Assembly: GCA_000499405.2 (NCBI GenBank)
Contig: HG738140.1
Location: 3,401,631-3,465,630 of the forward strand
DNA length: 64,000 bases
Reading direction: 5' to 3'
From: Onchocerca volvulus
Taxonomy: Eukaryota; Nematoda; Chromadorea; Rhabditida; Onchocercidae
This document shows, one piece after another, positions 13,067-24,454 of this stretch. The position numbers and the translations under genes were made by a program. A model generated the notes under the pieces. It had not been told where the DNA came from and did no database searches. It saw only the letters and a list, made by a program, of their open reading frames with translations. Numbering within the stretch: the stretch's first letter is position 1; every line of letters begins with the position of its first letter.

Positions 13067-16000
13067 ACATTTGGAAATGCCTTAAAAAATAAACATTTTA
13101 TGGCGATGTCAATGAAAGTTTAGTTTATATGTTGTAAACTATTGATTGGAATACATGAATTAACTTGGAAAAAACTTTTTTTTTTTTTTTAATGTAAAAT
13201 TGGAGATGGGTTTGTGTTTCTTTTGTAAATGCGTCGATGTTTTTTCTATGGGATGGATGTTTAATGAATTAGGTTAGTGCTTGCAGCGTGATTGCTTAAT
13301 TTATGATAAGCAGTCTAATACATCATCAAGCAAATGACGATTAACAAGAACTTGAGACCAGTTAGCTGCATGGGGATAAGAAACAAAAATTTAACAGTTA
13401 AATATTCCAACTAATATTGGATCTTACTGTCAAATATGCTTTCCATTTTTTTCTATTTTCTAGTATTTCATGCGAATCATATGTTAAGATGTTCTGATTT
13501 CTTATTCTGAAATTCTGAGTATTTATCTTGAACTTATTTTAAAACTTTGTTTGTAATTAAAAAATACCGAAAGTGATTTTGAATTCCTTGATTAGAAGAA
13601 CTTTCTTGATTAATTAATACTTTTTTTTTCGATTTTCGAATTTGATTCAAAGTTTTTAAGGAACGACACTCTAATTTGGTCGGATGTTTCGCAAGAGAAA
13701 ATAATGATATGCCACATGGGTAAAGGGTTGAAGACATTGCAAGATGTTCGTGGTTGTGCTGAAGGAGAACACAATATAACGCTTATTGATAAGGAGGTCT
13801 CTACGCCAGATGGTTTAGCGGTTGACTGGATCCACCAGTTATTGTTTTGGACTGACACTGGTCTTGATCAGGTAAGAGAAATTCATTACGAATTTTCCTA
13901 TGAATAACACCTATAATAAGTAATTATAATTTCAAATGTGAAATTACCAGTTGTTTAATTTTAATATTTACAGATCAATGTTCTGGATCTAGTTACGCGT
14001 AAAAGACGGACATTGTTTTCTGAGAATTTAGATGAACCACGTGCAATCGCTGTAGATCCATTAAGGGGACTAATCTTCTGGACAGATTGGGGTTTGAGTG
14101 CACGTATTGAACGTGCTGGTATGGATGGCAACAATAGAACGGTAATTTAAGTTCAAAATTTTCTAAAAGTTTTAGTTATAATTTTCAATTTTAATTTTTC
14201 TGTAAATGTTCATATATGTGAGGTTTGATTCGTAAAAAGCATATCTGATCAAATTTTAGAAATATACAATGTAATTAAGCTGTTGTTGAGGTAGGATATC
14301 AATTGTAATTTTTTTAAGTAAATATCTTGCATTGTGTCACTTTCTTTTCTAAGAAAAAATTAGGGTGAACTTGTTGTTGTGATAGTTCACATTATTTGGA
14401 ATAATTAAGGGAACATAAAATTCTGTGTATCAGGAAATAGATCAAATGAAGAAAATTTCCAGACGATAATTACTGGTGAAATGATTAAATGGCCGAATGG
14501 TTTGGCTTTGGATATTTTGGAACAACGACTTTTTTGGGCAGATGCAAAAGTGAAATTAATTATGTCATGCGACTACTGGGGGCATCATATCAGACTTGTA
14601 CTTCGTTCACATGAACGTGTTAAACACCCATTTTCGTTAACTGTTTTTGAGGAACGTCTCTATTGGACAGATTGGGATCAGGAAGGAGTTCTCACTGCTA
14701 ATAAATTCACAGGCAGCGATTTCAAGACAGTAAGTGACATTCTTTCCCTGATATCACCTATTTCCGAACTATCTCGAGAATGATATCATAAATTGGATAA
14801 TAAAATCTAAAAAAATTCATGCTCCGACATTTTACCTTTAGAATGCTATTGATTATGTATTTCAGGTGATGAATGGCGTTTCTGGTCCTATGACAGTAAG
14901 AGTATATCATGAAATGGCTCAACCTGATCATCCTAACAAATGTGCCAGTCACGAATGTGAGCACATTTGTCTTCCCAAGGCTCATTTGCGTATGTTTTTG
15001 AATTTTTTGGTTTCATTCCGTTAATGTTTGGAAAAAAAATCCTTTGAATGTCAAATTATGATCTTTTTGATTTCTGCTTTATATTTTTTATCGATTTATT
15101 AGCGATGTCAGATAATTTTATGGGATGGTTTAGTTTGTTAAGGCTTTATTTCGCATTATTTATCAATATATTTTCGTTTTTATTGATGTTTTTTACAAAT
15201 AAGTTTTTGTTTTTTAAATCGACGAGTTGACATGCTAGTCAGCTCATCAGTATGAAATGTTAAACGATTAGGACTGAATTCTTAAATATGCTTGTGCCAA
15301 TTTTTAACAGCCGAAATCTTGAACACTGGTGATATTCTTCAGATTTACAAGATTAAAGACTTTTTTCAGCCCCGGCCAAAGATGCTCATTTTCTTCTGAA
15401 AGGTCGTCCATATACATGCGCTTGTATGAATGGTTTTATTGTAAGCTTGGAAAATGAGAATTATTGTGTTTCGGAATCGGGCGCTAGTGGAGGTAAGTGT
15501 ATTATAATTTAGCTTTCTTTTTGTTCCTACTACTTTTTACATATTTTTGAAACTTTATTTTAGGCGATAAGTCGGATGGATCATCACCTTTTTCATTCTC
15601 TTCGGTATTTCTGCTACTGCTTGTTTCTTCCCTAGCAATCGCGGTAAGTATGAGTTGATAATATTAATAGTGATAAGTGTCAAAAATAAGTCATGCTTCA
15701 TTTTATTTAGCTGTGATAATGAACTGGCTAATACCTGGTCTTTTGTAAATCTTTCGGGAAATGAAGATAAAACATTGCGTTCTTTTTGGAATTTCTCTTA
15801 TTCATTCGAATAACAGTCAATTACAATTAAAAATAACAGTTACATTCTGACAGTCAATTACAATAACAGTCAGTTACAATTCTATTATTCATTCGAATAA
15901 CAGTCAATTACAGCTCCTGATCTATTATTACATATTTCTAATAAAAATTTTTCCTTTTTTTTTTTTCTTTTTTCAAATAGATGAAAGAAATCATTGTGTT

Positions 16001-17253
16001 TTGAGGGTTACTTGTGGTATCGCAAACGGCCAACAAGCTTTGCAGTGCTTCATGTGGACAATCCAGTATATAGGCGTACTGTAGAAGAAGTTGACGCTGA
16101 TATGGATCCATTTGCTGATGGTAAAATGCCTTTACATTTTTTAATCACTGCTTTATTATTAGTATAATAGAGAGGAACGATAGTAAAATATAGGGATAAT
16201 CAGTAGAAGTATTTTATTAGATAGAATATAACCTGTCTTGCATATTATAGAAATTTTTTTCGCCTTAACAAACTCTTGAGTGAGTTTTTTCTTTTTTTTT
16301 TTTTGAGTGTAATAAGTGCAGATCTTTGCTTATTAGTATAGATCTCTCTTCGAACATTATAAGATTTCTAACTGAAATAATCTTTTGCAATTTTTCTCAA
16401 TAAATTCGAACATTGGATCAATTTCTGTTTTTTGATTTGTTAGTTGCATTTTGTTCTATTCAGTTTCAGTTCATTCATAGATAATTAATCTGTTTATATA
16501 AGTATGTAAAAGAAAATGGTGCAGTGAAACTGTAAGCTTTATGAATTTAAATTTTCAGCTCCATCAAATTCAAACGGCATTCAACGTGGTGTAAAACTTG
16601 TCATTGATCAGGAGCAACAATGGAAATATAATCCCGTTAGTGCTGCGCCACCGACTGCTACAAATACTTCGCTAAGTATACCGGTATATTCGTTATAACA
16701 TATATCATATAATTGCTGTCTATTATAACATGAGTAAACATATAATTATTCCACAGAAAGATCTTTTGTTAACATCATAATATGAAACGGCTTGAAATAA
16801 GATTTAAAGCTATTGAAAAACAAAGAATTAGAAAGATTTTTTCAAGTATCAAATTCGTTTTTAATTTAAGCAAATATCCCGAATTTTATCTTAAATAATC
16901 ATGATTATTCAAAATTCTGTGCTGTTATAAAATAGGTTAAATTTATTTATCACCCGTCGATAATTATTATTGTTCTGAATCTATAACTATCTTATTTTAT
17001 TTTTAGCTTTTAATTTGAATAGAGTTTTGGTTATTTGTAATTTTTGATCTGTTTCAAGTTTTAGTTCTTTCACTTTTCGATTTTTTGATTTTAAATTTAA
17101 TTTATTTGCAAAAAAAAAGAAAAACGCACACGCCATTTGTTTTTTCAACGAGTACTTTTTTTTTTTTTTTTTTGCTCGCTTGTCTTTTTTGTATAAATCT
17201 GATTGTAGACTGAATCAATGACTGCTCCTCTGACATCATCGATGGTTGGCTAA
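7124..17253 (+). CDS. LDL receptor-family yolk receptor, RME-2-like
   Basis: Endocytic receptor of the LDL-receptor family. Domain order and length match nematode RME-2, the oocyte receptor for vitellogenin. Model: exons 7124-7220, 7623-7730, 7988-8158, 8643-8805, 9005-9131, 9256-9402, 9933-10026, 10292-10426, 10810-10947, 11921-12031, 12514-12619, 12815-12985, 13661-13871, 13974-14141, 14463-14729, 14866-14989, 15370-15492, 15564-15643, 16006-16120, 16559-16683 and 17209-17253; all phases agree, giving 941 aa. A signal peptide spans residues 1 to about 25. Seven LDL class A repeats (CDG..DC.D.SDE, residues about 34-345) are followed by a degenerate eighth lacking SDE. Then come an EGF domain (about 394-430), a DIDEC-type EGF (431-466), a YWTD propeller (about 470-770; LIWSD, LFWTD, IFWTD, LFWAD, LYWTD), a third EGF (785-820) and a membrane segment (829-850). 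The tail carries NPVY at 866-869, a clathrin-sorting signal. LDLa repeat 2 has an insertion. The family is certain; the RME-2 identity is inferred from architecture. Confidence 0.93.
15801..15912. repeat. Intronic short repeat, AACAGTCAATTAC-type
   Basis: Within the receptor intron 15644-16005, the word AACAGTCAATTACA or a close variant occurs about five times. The longer string ATTCATTCGAATAACAGTCA recurs about 95 bases apart. It looks like local slippage or tandem duplication, with no coding role. Confidence 0.7.
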
Positions 17254-17449
17254 TACAATTTTGACAACAATGAGAGAATGCTTATCAGTCACCTCACATT
17301 TGTGACGATCTATGAATAGCAATGCATCTCTTCCAATTTACCGATATATCATGTTTTTGTCCACTTAGTTTTTCATTACAGGTAACTTTTTTTTATTGTT
17401 TCCTGTTCGGCGTGTACATTTTGCCGTATATGTGCTATCTTTTTATCTA

Positions 17450-17455
17450 AATAAA
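17450..17455 (+). terminator. Putative poly(A) signal of the yolk receptor
   Basis: A canonical AATAAA lies about 200 bases after the receptor stop codon (17251-17253), in a T-rich context. It is the first canonical hexamer I saw after the stop. Confidence 0.5.
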
Positions 17456-18641
17456 CTCTATTTCTGTCTTGATTCTTCTCCTCTCGTTGTTTAAATGAAG
17501 AAATCTTAATCGCTTTTAGTTAGTGAGTATTACTGACTAAAAATCAAAGTTTTGAAATTTCAGTTTGTGGAATTATAGATTTATAAATTAGATTTTGTCT
17601 TCAATTTATTTCCCATTATGTCATTTCTCAATGTCAAGAATTATAAAGTCATTCTAATTTGTTCGAAGCAAGTTGCTTTGTTTTCCGATTCTTTTTGAAA
17701 TGATCAGTTAATAGCTTGTAGAAAAAATATATAACCCAATATGTAAAAGTATATAGGTATGGTGCAGATTATCTTGAGATTTGTGTTTCTAGATTTCATT
17801 ATCGCCGGTATTTATAATCTTAACAAAAAAGTTTTTCCATTTCAATTTGTGATTGTCCCGCTTTCTTTTTGCATGAAATTTACCATTTATAATTTTAAAA
17901 ACCCGTTCATAAGGGTTTAGTATATATTTTTCATTACATTATAACTCTGTGTATATTTTGAACTGTCTAACTTGTTGAGGTATGGAATTTTAGATTAAAT
18001 CTTTATTTGAATAACTTCTATATTTTTAATTCAGAGTTAATCATCTTTTTTTGTTTTTCATTTATTCCAGGTTCCATTTTTCATCTGTAAATTTAACATG
18101 AGATTTTCTTCCCATCTTCTTTTCCCTTTATTTTTTTGCTCATTTCTGAATCCTTGATTATTCATCATATCGAAATTATGGATATATTTTTTGATTAGGG
18201 TCAGTGGTTATGTAAATCTTTTATATTTTTTTTTATAACTTCGTTGTTTCCTCGATCATTGTGGATTTTATGATTTTATGAAAACTTCCAAAACAATTTT
18301 CTAAAATGGAAATCATGAAATGAAACTGCTGATCCACCCTGCAACAGGTTATACTTATGGACTTGATAAGAAAAAATGAGAAAAAATAAAAAAAAAAAAT
18401 TTGAATCATTTCTGGACATTATTCACAATTTGAGAACAGTGATGTCTCCTAATAGTTATGGCATCATTTCTCTGACACAAATATTAAGCTTGCGATGCTA
18501 ACTATCTATTTACAAAGAATTTTCGTTTTTTAGAACGGAAATTGTGAAATGAAATAATAATATTTTATTTATGCATGCAACGAAAAAAAAAAAAAAAAGT
18601 GATATATGAATGTGTTATGATACATTATTGCTGCAGCTGCA
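17456..18641. other. Intergenic stretch, convergent genes
   Basis: AT-rich sequence between the 3' end of the yolk receptor (+) and the 3' end of the minus-strand gene pair. No exon, RNA gene or ordered repeat was recognised apart from T-rich and A-rich runs. Confidence 0.55.
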
Positions 18642-18878
18642 TTATCTGACTGGAATCATTTTTCTGCTAGCTTCTCTTAAAAAATGTAAATCATTGTTTT
18701 CGATCATGTTATCGTTTGTTTGATCAATTTTGATATAATCTAAGGTATTTTTAGCCTTATTATTATGTATTTTACTGCAGTAAATGTACATGTTCCGGTG
18801 TACTAAATAATTCTGGTTATATTGAATGCATAAGCCTGAGCTGCATAACAAGAGAATTATAATCAAAGTGGAAAACAT
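18642..18878 (-). CDS. Possible small secreted peptide (78 aa)
   Basis: A single-exon frame with a true ATG and a stop encodes 78 residues. The first 17 or so form a convincing signal peptide: MFSTL followed by IIILLL and then CSSGLC. The rest is polar, with several Asn and Tyr, and ends in REASRKMIPVR. Only three cysteines are present, two inside or at the end of the signal, so it is not a disulfide-rich peptide. Its start lies 93 bases after the stop of the 366-aa gene on the same strand, and a TTTCAG acceptor lies about 40 bases before the ATG. That layout suits a downstream operon gene receiving a spliced leader. No family is recognised. It could be a chance frame in AT-rich DNA. Confidence 0.4.
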   Translation of the reverse strand: MFSTLIIILLLCSSGLCIQYNQNYLVHRNMYIYCSKIHNNKAKNTLDYIKIDQTNDNMIENNDLHFLREASRKMIPVR

Positions 18879-18971
18879 GTCAAACTGATAGAAGTAAAAT
18901 TTGATGTATTTCTGAAACTACAATTATCGGATATATTGAATAAATTACTTCTTTTTTTTTATCCCTAACCT

Positions 18972-21900
18972 TTATTTCCTTGTCACTTTTTTATCGACTT
19001 CTTTCTTATTAATATTAGTTTCCTTCTCGTCATCACTAGTCTTTTTTCTATCACTTTTAGAAATACCTTTCAATTTCGATGTTGTTACTGCAATTTCATC
19101 AGTTTTCTCCATTTCTGTAAATATGACATTTTTAAGAGAAAAAAAAAAAAAAAGCTTTAAAAGAAGGAAGCAAATGGCAACACCTATTTTTTAAGCTTAT
19201 ATTCCTAATAATAATTTTTTAGAAAACTGTAATAAGAAATGCTCTCTGCCTTTTTTAAATTGTATTCTGTTGAGTGGAAGTATTATATCTACACTTTATG
19301 GAAAATATCAACTCTTATCAGTAAGTCAATTAAATTGTATTGTTATTAACATATAATATATTTCTGACCAGGTCGCATCTTTTCTGCAACAGTTGTATCT
19401 ACTTTTGCGTTGTCTAATATCATCAAGCGATTCCCTGCGTCAATTTTTTGAAGTTTCTTTTGTCCTTTTTCACGATTTTCTACTAGTTTTGGTTCAATGT
19501 TTGTCTCGTTTTTGATTATTTTATCCTGTCCAGCTTTTTTCTCCTCTGTAGATTTGCCCATCCCGAATTTTTCTTTTGTTTTCTTCCGTTTTCCCTTCAA
19601 AAACTACAGGGAATTCAACTATAGTTAAATTTAAATAATGTCATATAAACTCTAATGAGAAATATCTATTCATGTTTTTAAAAAATTTGTCATCAAATGC
19701 TTCAGGTCAGTTTTTCTTCTATTATTATTTGTAATAATATGCGAGAAGTTGAATTTCGGAAAAATTGAAAAAGGAAAATTCCAGATTTGAGATGCATACT
19801 GGTAAATAATAAGTAAAAAGACAAATAGACTTGTTCTTTTGATGAGAGCATCCATTCAAATGATGAGAAAGTATCTTCTTCAATTTGTGAAGCATTCTGT
19901 TTATCCGATTTATCCGCTTTTTTTCTCAATAAACTATTCAAGTTTCGATTACTCTTATCCTGGAAAATTATTGCATGCTAATTAATGAGGCAGTTTTATT
20001 AAATGCCAGAAGGAAGAGATTAATTATTGAAAGATTTGACAGATATATCAAGCGATAATCCGAAGTTTATTGCTAATTATTACTCCATAAAGATAGATTG
20101 ATATCAAGCGATAATCCGAAGTTTCTTGCTAATTATTACTCCATAAAGATAGATTGATTTCATATCAATTATCTTGCTATTACTCATTTTCCACTAATCG
20201 TTATATTGCAAAGCAATCAAATTTCCTTTATTCTAATCCGAATTTCATGTTTATATATGTTAGTTTAGGGATGTTTTCGGTGAAGGTAAATTTTTTTGAT
20301 CGAACAAAAATTCATTGTATAAATTGTTTAGGATACGAAAATATTCAATTTATACCTTTTGTTTTATAAGCAATGCGGCTGCTGATGATGATCGAATAGA
20401 ATTTACTGAAACTTTTGGCACACTTTAAAAAAAAAAAAAACGATTAAATTAAATCATTTAGCATGATATTGTTATATTAAAGTATATATTTTTTAAAAAT
20501 TATAATCTTGAAAAAAATAGCAAACATTTATTTGCATTGAAATTTTTGAAAAAGGAAAAAATAAAAAGAAAAAATAGCCTTCATTATTGACAGCAAAAGT
20601 AGGTATATTTGGGGTATTGGCTTCATATCTAAAATTAAAATAGTTGCTATAAATTAATTTCATTATTTTCCCTTTCTCTGCTCTCTTTCTCTCTCTCGAA
20701 ATTATACCTTAAAATCGTCGTGTTTGATTTATCAATTTGATAAAATATTTCAAAAAAAAAAAAGAGTTTAACCTGATTTACTTAAAATGAAATAGGATTG
20801 AAATAAAATAAGAAAGAATAGAATAATGATGGAAATTAGAATAATGAAAATGGAGTGCGAAAATTGGGACTTTAAGAAGAAAAGTTCGAAAAAAAAATTG
20901 CTAAAATTCTTAAATTGTCGCTTATTAACCTCGTGGTAGTTCTTGAAATATCGCTCATTGATCTCCTGTCAAGTTGTCTTATATTTTTTGATAATGATGT
21001 AGTGTATTGATTGAAAGTATCGAAACTTGATGCTGCTATCATTGGTTTTAATCCATAATTTAATTCAATTTTTGTCAGAAATTCCGCAGCACGTATTAAA
21101 AGATTGCTGCAGTTGTCGCAAGGATCCATATCTAAAATAATTTTGATTCTTAATTTATATTAATTTTAAACTTCAGGAATTTTTTTTTTTTGTTTTAATT
21201 TCATGCAAAAAAATTTTAAATTAAGTATAAGTATACTTAGTCATGTTAATTATGAATTCTTAATTAGACTGAATGAAAACGAAAAACTGAAGCTCTTAAT
21301 TCGAATCATCTTCAAATTATAATCCTTTGAAGAAATTGATTTGAATTAAACTGTGATTGAAAGATTTAAAAAAAAAATTACAAAAGAAAATTAATGAAAA
21401 TTTATACGAATTATATCTAAGAGATTCTCGATTACTTAGTTTATTACACAATAAAGTAATCCAAAAGTACCAGAGTACTTTCTATTATTCAAAAAAAAAA
21501 AATTTGAAGGAAATTGAAATTTTAAAATAATTCAAAAGAAAAAAATGACTATAAAGATCGATTTAAATCATAAATTTCTGAAGTGACCTTTAAAATAATT
21601 CGTTTGTGATGATTTATTGGCGGACTGAGTGTGACCAATGTTTGTTTCAATTGATGAAGTTCGAATAGGAGCCTGATTCGATTGTTGGTTAGATGATAGT
21701 GCTTTATATTTCGAATTTTGCAATTTTTCCATACTTAAGCTTTGATCTCTAAAAATTAAACATTCATAATTTGTAGTCGTTGGAATTTGAATTTAAATTT
21801 AAATTTGAATATAAAATATGTGCTAAGCAACTCATCTTAAATTACTTCATTTCATTTTTATAGATTCCATATTGTAAGTTTTCAAATAAAAGAATTTTTT

Positions 21901-22857
21901 TTCCTTTTGTCCTGTTAAATTAATCAATTGATCAGAAATCGATTCTGTATCAGCTGAATTAATTAAGCTAAAATTTCTTAAACAAATTTAGTCGTATTCA
22001 GAATTTAAAGAATTCGTCAAATAGTTTCGTTAACTTTTTGAATGTATCATCATCATATTCTGTGGATTTCGTTTGAAATGTTCCTTGTTCTTCCTCATAT
22101 GATTGTCTTCTTAAAATCGATGATGATAATAATGAGCTTGTTTCATCGCTGTAATACTTATAAAATTGTTTATCGAAATATCAAACTTTTTTTTTTTTTT
22201 TTCAAATCGCAATAAATCGAAGAAATCGCAACAAATCGAATAAAACATTACATTAATATGTAATGTTTATTTTCTTTACATTTTCGTTTTACTTATTTGA
22301 CGAAAAATTTTGCAAATATTGGAAGACTTAAGGAATATCGAAATAGCAAGCAAATTTAGAATATTTAGATATCAGAGCGAAAAAGAGACAATAAAAATAT
22401 GGAAATGTCAAAAACATCGTAATTTGAAAAAAAAAAATAGATAAATAAATAAAATAAAATTTAGAGATGAATTTAGAATGCTAAAAAATCAGTTACGAAA
22501 GGATTATTTACATCAACAAATTAAAAATATCACCAAAATAAATATTTTTATAATTTAATTATATCACTCAAAAAACAAGTCTTATTCACTGAAAAAATCT
22601 TAATTTGTAAAAATATTCATAAATTCGATATTTATCTTATCTCTTTTATCCTTAGTCTTATTTCAATTGTACCTTTTATTTAGAAAAATTTACGAGAAAT
22701 CTAGCATTTTTTTTTTTTTTTAGCATTCTCAGAATTCATCATAATTTGATGTTGTTATTATTACTGTATAATACAATTAAAAATTAAACTTTCGAAAAAA
22801 GATATACTTTTTTAAATAGATTTTGTATTTGATCGTAAGGTATTCATTGTCATCCAT
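18972..22857 (-). CDS. Orphan lysine-rich protein (366 aa, 8 exons)
   Basis: I do not recognise a family. Minus-strand exons in transcript order: 22857-22808, 22148-22035, 21748-21588, 21131-20930, 20422-20356, 19959-19831, 19603-19369 and 19114-18972. Every junction has GT/AG signals and all seven phase transitions agree, which is strong evidence for a real gene in such AT-rich DNA. The start MDDNEYLTIKYK lies 10 bases after a TTATTTCAG acceptor. The N-terminal third is Ser/Gln/Asp-rich and looks disordered. Residues about 110-175 (MDPCDNC, then LLIRAAEFLTKIELNYG) may form the only compact helical part, with a CxxC near its start. The C-terminal half is very rich in Lys and Glu (KGKRKKTKEKFG, EKKAGQDK, KKEVDKKVTRK) and is probably charged coil or nucleic-acid-binding. 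There is no signal peptide or membrane segment. Coding capacity is well supported; function is unknown. Confidence 0.75.
20045..20156. repeat. Tandem duplication, two 56-bp units
   Basis: Units 20045-20100 and 20101-20156 are nearly identical, each starting ATATCAAGCGATAATCCGAA. They differ at one or two positions (TTTATTGC versus TTTCTTGC). They lie in the intron between exons 5 and 6 of the 366-aa gene. Confidence 0.85.
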
Positions 22858-23019
22858 TTTTTGGATTCTGAAATAACTCGATATCATAAAATGGATAGTT
22901 TTATAGTCATTTCAACTTTTAAATTTAAAAAAAAAAAAAAGAAAAAAGATGGAAAAGCTTTTATTTAATTGAAAATTTGTTTAAAATGGTCATGCAGCGA
23001 AAGCTCTTCTTGCCAATAT

Positions 23020-23121
23020 AAGTAATATTGTGGTAATTAATTAATTAAAATGGATTAACGCATGTCAATTAAGTAATATTGTGGTAATTAATTAATTAAG
23101 ATGGATTTATGCATGTCAATT
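23020..23121. repeat. Tandem duplication, two 51-bp units
   Basis: Units 23020-23070 and 23071-23121 both start AAGTAATATTGTGGTAATTA, end GCATGTCAATT, and differ at about four positions. No coding context. Confidence 0.85.
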
Positions 23122-24259
23122 ATATTTGTAAAAGTTTCGGATGGTATTTATTCTTGCGATGAGTTGTACTGTGTCTTTTTTCACGATTGTTGAAAACATC
23201 AATCAGGTAAACAATAATCTGTGCAGATTGACCGATGGATGGTGGTCAAGGATGGTCAAGGCATATGCACAAATCACCGGTCATCGTAGAATCATCGCAG
23301 AAGTATAGTTTCTACTTGTTTGAAATTTCATTTTACTTTTTTCTTTTTTTTTTTTTTTGGAAAATGTCGCATCATCTTTTAGCATCAATCAATTTTTTCA
23401 ATTCTATTCCCAATGAGATGTGACCAAGTTGAATTTGCAGTTAAAAGTGCAAATCTAATTGCATTCAAAGTTTGAAAAAAAAAAAATCATGCTTTTTACT
23501 TTCTTTTTTTAAGTACATTTATTCTAAATTTTGAATCAAATTTTTTGGCGCGCATTTAAAGAAATTACAAATTCAAATAAATCTCTGTTTTCAATTGATT
23601 CAAAAATGGAATTTTATCTGAGAATAAACAAACATAAATTGTTAAAAAGATTCAGAAAAACACGAAATAAATTTATCCTTGATTCTGTTATTTATTTAAT
23701 AACATAACTGATGAGCAGATTTCGGAGATTATTTCAAAAATCAAATTAGACGATTTAATAAATAATAAAAACCACCCATCTTTGAATATAAACTGCAAAA
23801 TGAATGGAAATTACGAGATAAGCTAACCTTTAATATGATTCTATCTTTTTTTTTTTTGTTTTTTCATTTTATAATAAATAATGAATATCTGAATTCAAAT
23901 TCTTAATTGAAATTTTAATTTTGCAAAATATACTGAATTATTGCTTGGTCTGAGAAAAGTGAAAGTTGTTGAAATGTTTTAATTTCAACTGACAATAATT
24001 TTAATTTTGATTATTAATAATCAATAAATCCCAAGAAATGATATACAACAACAATAAAGAGAAATCTTCGCATGCGAAGTTTTCGTTTTTTGGAACAGCG
24101 AAAAAATCGAATAAATATTTTGCTATTAATCGATAATTAACTCATCTGCTTACGACACCGTTTACCGTGTCAAATCAAACAATACGTTCAAGACAACGGT
24201 ATAATGTAATCGACTAATCCAGCATGATAAGTTTATTACAAATGCATAATTGTTTGCTG

Positions 24260-24454
24260 TTAGCGAAGGATGTTGTTGTTTTTCTTTTGTTCAACATTAT
24301 TCGCAAATCTTACGCTATAATTTTATTAGCGAAGGTTGTTGTTTTTCTTTTGTTCGACATTATTCGCAAATCTTACGTTATAGTTTTATTAGCGAAGGAT
24401 GTTGTTGTTTTCCTTTTGTTCGACAGTATTCGCAAATCTTACGCTATAATTTTA
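24260..24454. repeat. Three-copy repeat, 66/63/66 bp
   Basis: Units 24260-24325, 24326-24388 and 24389-24454 each start TTAGCGAAGG and contain TTCGCAAATCTTACG. The middle copy lacks three bases (GAT after AAGG). Unit lengths are multiples of three, so two different + frames stay open through all copies. One has a genuine ATG at 24224 and encodes a repeated hydrophobic motif (VVVFLLF, then IIRKSY). It has no splice signals and no recognisable family, so I list it as a repeat rather than a gene. Confidence 0.8.
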
